Shown here: positions 61,320 through 64,000 of the stretch, piece after piece | How the letters are laid out: every line of letters starts with the position of its first letter | Numbering within the stretch: the stretch's first letter is position 1 | Source of the DNA: Kumtagia sp964244725 | GTDB taxonomy: Bacteria; Pseudomonadota; Alphaproteobacteria; Rhizobiales; Rhizobiaceae | Reading direction: 5' to 3' | Length of the DNA stretch: 64,000 nucleotides | Assembly (NCBI GenBank): GCA_964244725.1 | Contig: CAXTJQ010000007.1 | Coordinates: 62,001 to 126,000 of the forward strand | Translations under genes and position numbers: made by a program | The notes under the pieces: model-generated | What the model was told of the DNA's origin: nothing | Database searches by the model: none | What the model saw: the letters and a program-made list of their open reading frames with translations, nothing else

Positions 61320-62603
61320 TTAAAATGACGGTTCGACGCGTTTGCGCTGCTTTGGCCGGGGGTTGCGATCCGGACTTGAAGCTTGTTCCGGTGCAGCCGT
61401 GGGCCGATAGGCTGCGATGTCACGGTGCAGGCGGGCAACCTCGCGCGTATGAACGTGGCGCACCTGCCGGATTTCGCTCTGGAGCCTGCGCCGTTCGGTC
61501 AGTTGCGCGTTTACAAGCAATTGCCGCTCCTCCGCGTCGCGCGCCATCGCCTGCATCGCCTCGCGTTCGTTTTCCCGGTGAATGCGGGCGGTGCGCCGCG
61601 TGACCCAGCTCCAAACCGCTCGGAGCCCGCGTGGCAGCCGCTGCGAACGTTTCAGCGTCTCGGCCTTGGTCCGGGCGGATTGACCCGCGTCCAGGACCGC
61701 GCGCGCCTCGCGATGATCGGCGACCATGCGGGCGCGGCGCGCATCCAGCGGCTTCCACCGCTTGTCGAAGACGGCGTTCGCCTCGTCGAGGTGCCGCGAG
61801 AACAGGCCGGTCATGCGCTCGGCGACATCCTTTTTCACGTGGGAAACGGATGGCAGTTCTGCCGGATGGGGCAGTTTCGCTTTCAGCTCTTTCGACCGGA
61901 CGTTCAGCAGCCGGGCTACGGCATACACTTCCCCGCGAAAGTCGACCGCCACGTATCCGCGACGGTCGCCTTGCGCGAGGGTGAAGCCCCGCGCTGCGAG
62001 GGCATTCGCGAAGGCCTTAGGCGAATCCGATGCCGCCCAGCACTCCTGGAACATCTCCTTCAGGGCGCGCGGATCGAGCGAGGCGCGTTTCGCCTGCTGC
62101 CATTCGGCGCGCGAGAAGTTCAGCGGATCGCGCTCCTTGCTGTTCACCAGGCCGGACGGCATGTGCCAGCCGTGATCGATGTAGAGCTGGCGCGACACGC
62201 TCCGCAGCTTCAGCTTGTAGTGAGGCAGGTTGATCGCCCTCAGGCCGCTGGCATCGATGCGCGACCACACGCAATGCGCATGCCGCCGCCCCTGTTTTTC
62301 ATGGAAGACGATCGCGCGTGGCTGATCCGTCAGGCCAAGCCGTTCTTCGATGTCGTCGATCGCCTTCTCGAACACCGCGATCGGCACGTTTTCCGTTTCC
62401 GGCGGGCTCAGGCTCAGCGAAAACAGGAACTGTCGGCATTTCGTGGCGCGGCTAATCGCGTAGGCTTCGCGCAGCGCGCCCGTCAGGTCGCCCGCGACAA
62501 AGCCACGGATGTCGTGCACCTCGACATGGTCGTTGTCGTCGGTGCGAAGCAGGTGGATGGCCAGTTGCTTCGCGCCCGCGCGTTGATTGCCTTTGAGGAT
62601 CAT
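61320..62603 (-). CDS. Relaxase / mobilization nuclease
   Basis: 427 residues. The N-terminal relaxase domain has motif III FHEKQGRRHAHCVWSRID with H101, H108 and H110 as metal ligands. A basic, helical C-terminal half (about 270-427) ends QRKRVEPSF. The catalytic Tyr cannot be fixed by eye; Tyr48 is a candidate. It nicks oriT and leads the DNA strand through the coupling protein. Its ATG overlaps the MobC-like stop (ATGA). Confidence 0.88.
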   Translation of the reverse strand: MILKGNQRAGAKQLAIHLLRTDDNDHVEVHDIRGFVAGDLTGALREAYAISRATKCRQFLFSLSLSPPETENVPIAVFEKAIDDIEERLGLTDQPRAIVFHEKQGRRHAHCVWSRIDASGLRAINLPHYKLKLRSVSRQLYIDHGWHMPSGLVNSKERDPLNFSRAEWQQAKRASLDPRALKEMFQECWAASDSPKAFANALAARGFTLAQGDRRGYVAVDFRGEVYAVARLLNVRSKELKAKLPHPAELPSVSHVKKDVAERMTGLFSRHLDEANAVFDKRWKPLDARRARMVADHREARAVLDAGQSARTKAETLKRSQRLPRGLRAVWSWVTRRTARIHRENEREAMQAMARDAEERQLLVNAQLTERRRLQSEIRQVRHVHTREVARLHRDIAAYRPTAAPEQASSPDRNPRPKQRKRVEPSF

Positions 62604-63055
62604 GGCGCGGGCTCCTTGAGCCCGAGCGCCCGCATTAAATCGTGCCGCATGGCCGCCACCGCAGCGCAGGCCTCTTTGAATTCCGCCGTTACGTCGGGCG
62701 TCACGATCAAGGCACCCATGTTGGCGGCTTTAGCCAACTGGTTCAGATTGTTACCGAGGCGGGACTGCCCGAGCTGCGCCAGCACGCGTGCAAGAGCGGC
62801 CTGATCCGCGACCGGCGCGCGCTGCACCTTGCGGCGCGCGGTCTGACCATCGAGAATGCGGCTGCGAATGTAGGTGCCAAGCGGCGCACCGGCCGCTGCC
62901 TGTTCCAGGAGTTGACGCTCATCGGCCGTCAGCCGGATGGAAAACGGCGCGGTGTCCCGCCCAGAATGCCTCTCAGGCTCCGGCAGCGTGATCCCCGCGA
63001 CCGCAGAGAACGGCAGCGATGGCTGCACTGGTCCAAGACGATCGCTCGGGGTCAT
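62600..63055 (-). CDS. MobC-like mobilization accessory protein
   Basis: 151 residues from ATG 63055. A ribbon-helix-helix-like segment FSIRLTADERQLLEQAAAGAPLGTYIRSRILDG is followed by RVLAQLGQSRLGNNLNQLAKAANMGAL, the pattern of MobC relaxosome proteins that bind oriT and help the relaxase. Overlaps the relaxase in ATGA. Only about 95 bases separate its start from the right end of the element, and those bases read as an open frame that continues the integrase in a circle. Confidence 0.83.
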   Translation of the reverse strand: MTPSDRLGPVQPSLPFSAVAGITLPEPERHSGRDTAPFSIRLTADERQLLEQAAAGAPLGTYIRSRILDGQTARRKVQRAPVADQAALARVLAQLGQSRLGNNLNQLAKAANMGALIVTPDVTAEFKEACAAVAAMRHDLMRALGLKEPAP

Positions 63056-63163
63056 GGTCCCCCCGGCGTGCAATTCGGCTTATTCTGGCTTAGATAGACG
63101 TTCCATTCGGCCAGGGCGTCGAGGATTTGGTTCGATGACTCGCCATCAAGGCGCGCCATCTCT
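63052..63163 (-). pseudogene. Detached 3' coding tail of the integrase (joins the gene only in the circular element)
   Basis: From the att core (63163) the integrase frame reads EMAR, then LDGESSNQILDALAEW and ends NCTPGGP before TGA at 63054-63052. That stop overlaps the mobC ATG as ATGA. No start codon precedes it here, so in the integrated state it is an orphan tail; upon joining with attL it would complete the integrase at 539 residues. Confidence 0.8.
63150..63163. repeat. attR core (right direct repeat)
   Basis: GGCGCGCCATCTCT, identical to 38818-38831. To its left lie mobilization genes; to its right, sequence without mobile genes and a host-type GntR regulator. Confidence 0.75.
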
Positions 63164-63528
63164 GATTGAAATTCTGGCTCCAGGCCACTCCAATCGTCCG
63201 GCGCAGCCTCCGAGTCGCCGTTTGCCGAGGGAGCACGAATTGGCCGCAGACTCCGTGCGCCGTCTCCGCGACGAAGCGATGGAGATGGTAGAGTTGGCCG
63301 TGGAATCTTGATTTCGCCCGTTGAGGACCGTCACTTCAAAGTCGCCCGCGACTGTCCCGAGGGGTTGACGGATTGCGCGCCGGCGACGCGCTCGCATCTG
63401 GCCAGCGCCTCCGACAATGGCGTGACCGTCCGCCGCTGGATTGGGGCATGGCCAAGGCAGGCATCGATCCCGGCGTGACGATCGAGTTGATCCGAGACCG
63501 CCGAGCGCCAACTGTCCCTGCCCGAACC
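63164..63528. other. Intergenic region right of the element
   Basis: 365 bases of host sequence downstream of the tRNA locus. No gene can be supported; the short rightward frame from 63135 spans the att core and is not credible. Confidence 0.5.
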
Positions 63529-64000
63529 CTACCGGCCCAGCAGATTGCGCTCGACTGTCCTGAGATGATCGAGCATCGCTCGGTTGGAGCCGTCGGGATC
63601 GCGGCGATACAGCGCGTCGACGATCGCCTGATGCTCCTGGCAATAGGCGCCACGGCGATCCTCGGAAAATGAGCGCTTCTTCATCTCGAACCAAGGCGCC
63701 TGATTGCGCAGGATGCGCATCAGATTGTGGATTTCCTTGAGGAAGTCGTTGCGGCAGCAAGCGAAGATCCGGTGGTGGAATTCGGCGTCCCAATGCTCGA
63801 ATGCCGGCATGTCGGTCGCCGCGGTCGCCGTCTCATGGGCCTCGCGCAACGCCCGCAGCTCAGCTGCGCTGGCATTCGTCGCGGCGAAGGAGGCGGCGGC
63901 CGGCTCCAGCAGTCGGCGAATTTCCATCATGTCGGCCGGACTGGTTCCCTCCATGCGCGTGACGACCGCGCCGATCGAGCCTTGGCCGGCCGTCGCCAGA
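63529..64000 (-). CDS. GntR-family regulator, FCD domain (partial)
   Basis: C-terminal 156 residues of a FadR-type regulator; the winged-helix part lies beyond the window edge. The FCD ligand domain shows MEIRRLLEPAAASFAATNAS, DAEFHHRIFACCRNDFLKEI and EHQAIVDALYRRDPDGSNRAMLDHL with the metal-binding Asp and His residues. Such regulators sense small organic acids. It is the first host gene past the mobile element. Confidence 0.85.
   Translation of the reverse strand, partial: LATAGQGSIGAVVTRMEGTSPADMMEIRRLLEPAAASFAATNASAAELRALREAHETATAATDMPAFEHWDAEFHHRIFACCRNDFLKEIHNLMRILRNQAPWFEMKKRSFSEDRRGAYCQEHQAIVDALYRRDPDGSNRAMLDHLRTVERNLLGR

Larger units (their letters stand above)
38818..63163. mobile_element. 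Integrated mobilizable element (about 24.3 kb) at tRNA-Arg
   Basis: Bounded by the 14-base direct repeat at 38818-38831 and 63150-63163. It contains a serine integrase at the tRNA end, a TraG/VirD4-like coupling protein, ArdC, MobC-like protein, relaxase, a candidate oriT, and cargo (restriction operon, toxin-antitoxin pair, metal transporter remnant). No VirB/Trb mating-pair genes and no replication initiator are visible, so it is an IME rather than a self-transmissible ICE. Gene content changes from housekeeping to accessory exactly at these borders. Confidence 0.85.

Noticed and set aside
61383..62804. A 473-codon open frame on the plus strand
   Set aside because: Shadow of the relaxase and mobC genes, which have clear motifs and coupled starts.
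63135..63311. A 58-codon rightward frame at the right border
   Set aside because: It spans the att core, so half of it is element and half host. The minus-strand integrase tail explains this sequence better.
63851..63866. GCCCGCAGCTCAGCTG resembles the 5' part of the tRNA-Arg gene (15/16)
   Set aside because: It lies inside the intact FCD regulator gene, lacks the rest of a tRNA, and a better att candidate exists at 63150.
1..64000. CRISPR arrays, rRNA genes and intact insertion sequences
   Set aside because: No regularly spaced direct repeats, no rRNA segments and no complete transposase with terminal repeats were seen.

Overview
The window is GC-rich alphaproteobacterial DNA, most likely Hyphomicrobiales (Rhizobiales). 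The evidence is a C5-pathway HemA, an ActS/ActR (RegB/RegA) redox pair, MmcB, an Irr-type iron box, a Rhizobium-like rha sugar locus, and rpmH-rnpA-yidC. I cannot name the genus.

Left part (1-38.7 kb), host chromosome. 1-8.1 kb is an amino-sugar/peptidoglycan recycling locus. murQ and a carbohydrate ABC transporter run leftward; an N-acetylglucosamine kinase, a GntR/UTRA regulator, a SIS-type glucosamine-6-P deaminase and nagA run rightward from the shared promoter region. 8.1-17.3 kb is a rha-type locus (fused aldolase/dehydrogenase, DeoR regulator, ABC importer, FGGY kinase) that lacks the isomerase and mutarotase genes. 17.3-23.3 kb is a leftward periplasmic iron operon (IrpA, Bfd-like, bacterioferritin, di-haem DUF1111 protein, imelysin, DUF1513) behind an Irr-type box. 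Next come a ferredoxin reductase-like flavoprotein, hemA, hrpB, actS-actR, mmcB, an L,D-transpeptidase, a tandem fasciclin protein, yidC-rnpA-rpmH, a TVP38 membrane protein and a sensor kinase.

38.75-63.16 kb is an integrated mobilizable element next to tRNA-Arg(ACG). A 14-bp direct repeat (38818-38831 and 63150-63163) marks its ends. It carries a large serine integrase, a TraG/VirD4-like coupling protein, ArdC, a MobC-like protein, a relaxase and a candidate oriT, but no mating-pair-formation genes, so it probably moves with a helper. Cargo: a C5-methyltransferase-McrB-McrC-Vsr restriction operon, a DUF1778/GNAT toxin-antitoxin pair, a TetR/SDR/monooxygenase group, a frameshifted cation transporter, a small resolvase and several unknown membrane proteins.

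The most interesting observation is at the element's two ends. In the integrated state the integrase ORF runs through the att core into the antisense of the tRNA. If the two 14-bp repeats are joined as in an excised circle, the integrase frame instead continues for 35 codons and stops in an ATGA overlap with mobC, which overlaps the relaxase. Excision would therefore build an int-mobC-relaxase operon that does not exist while the element is integrated.

Right end (63.16-64 kb): host sequence resumes, with a partial GntR/FCD regulator at the edge.
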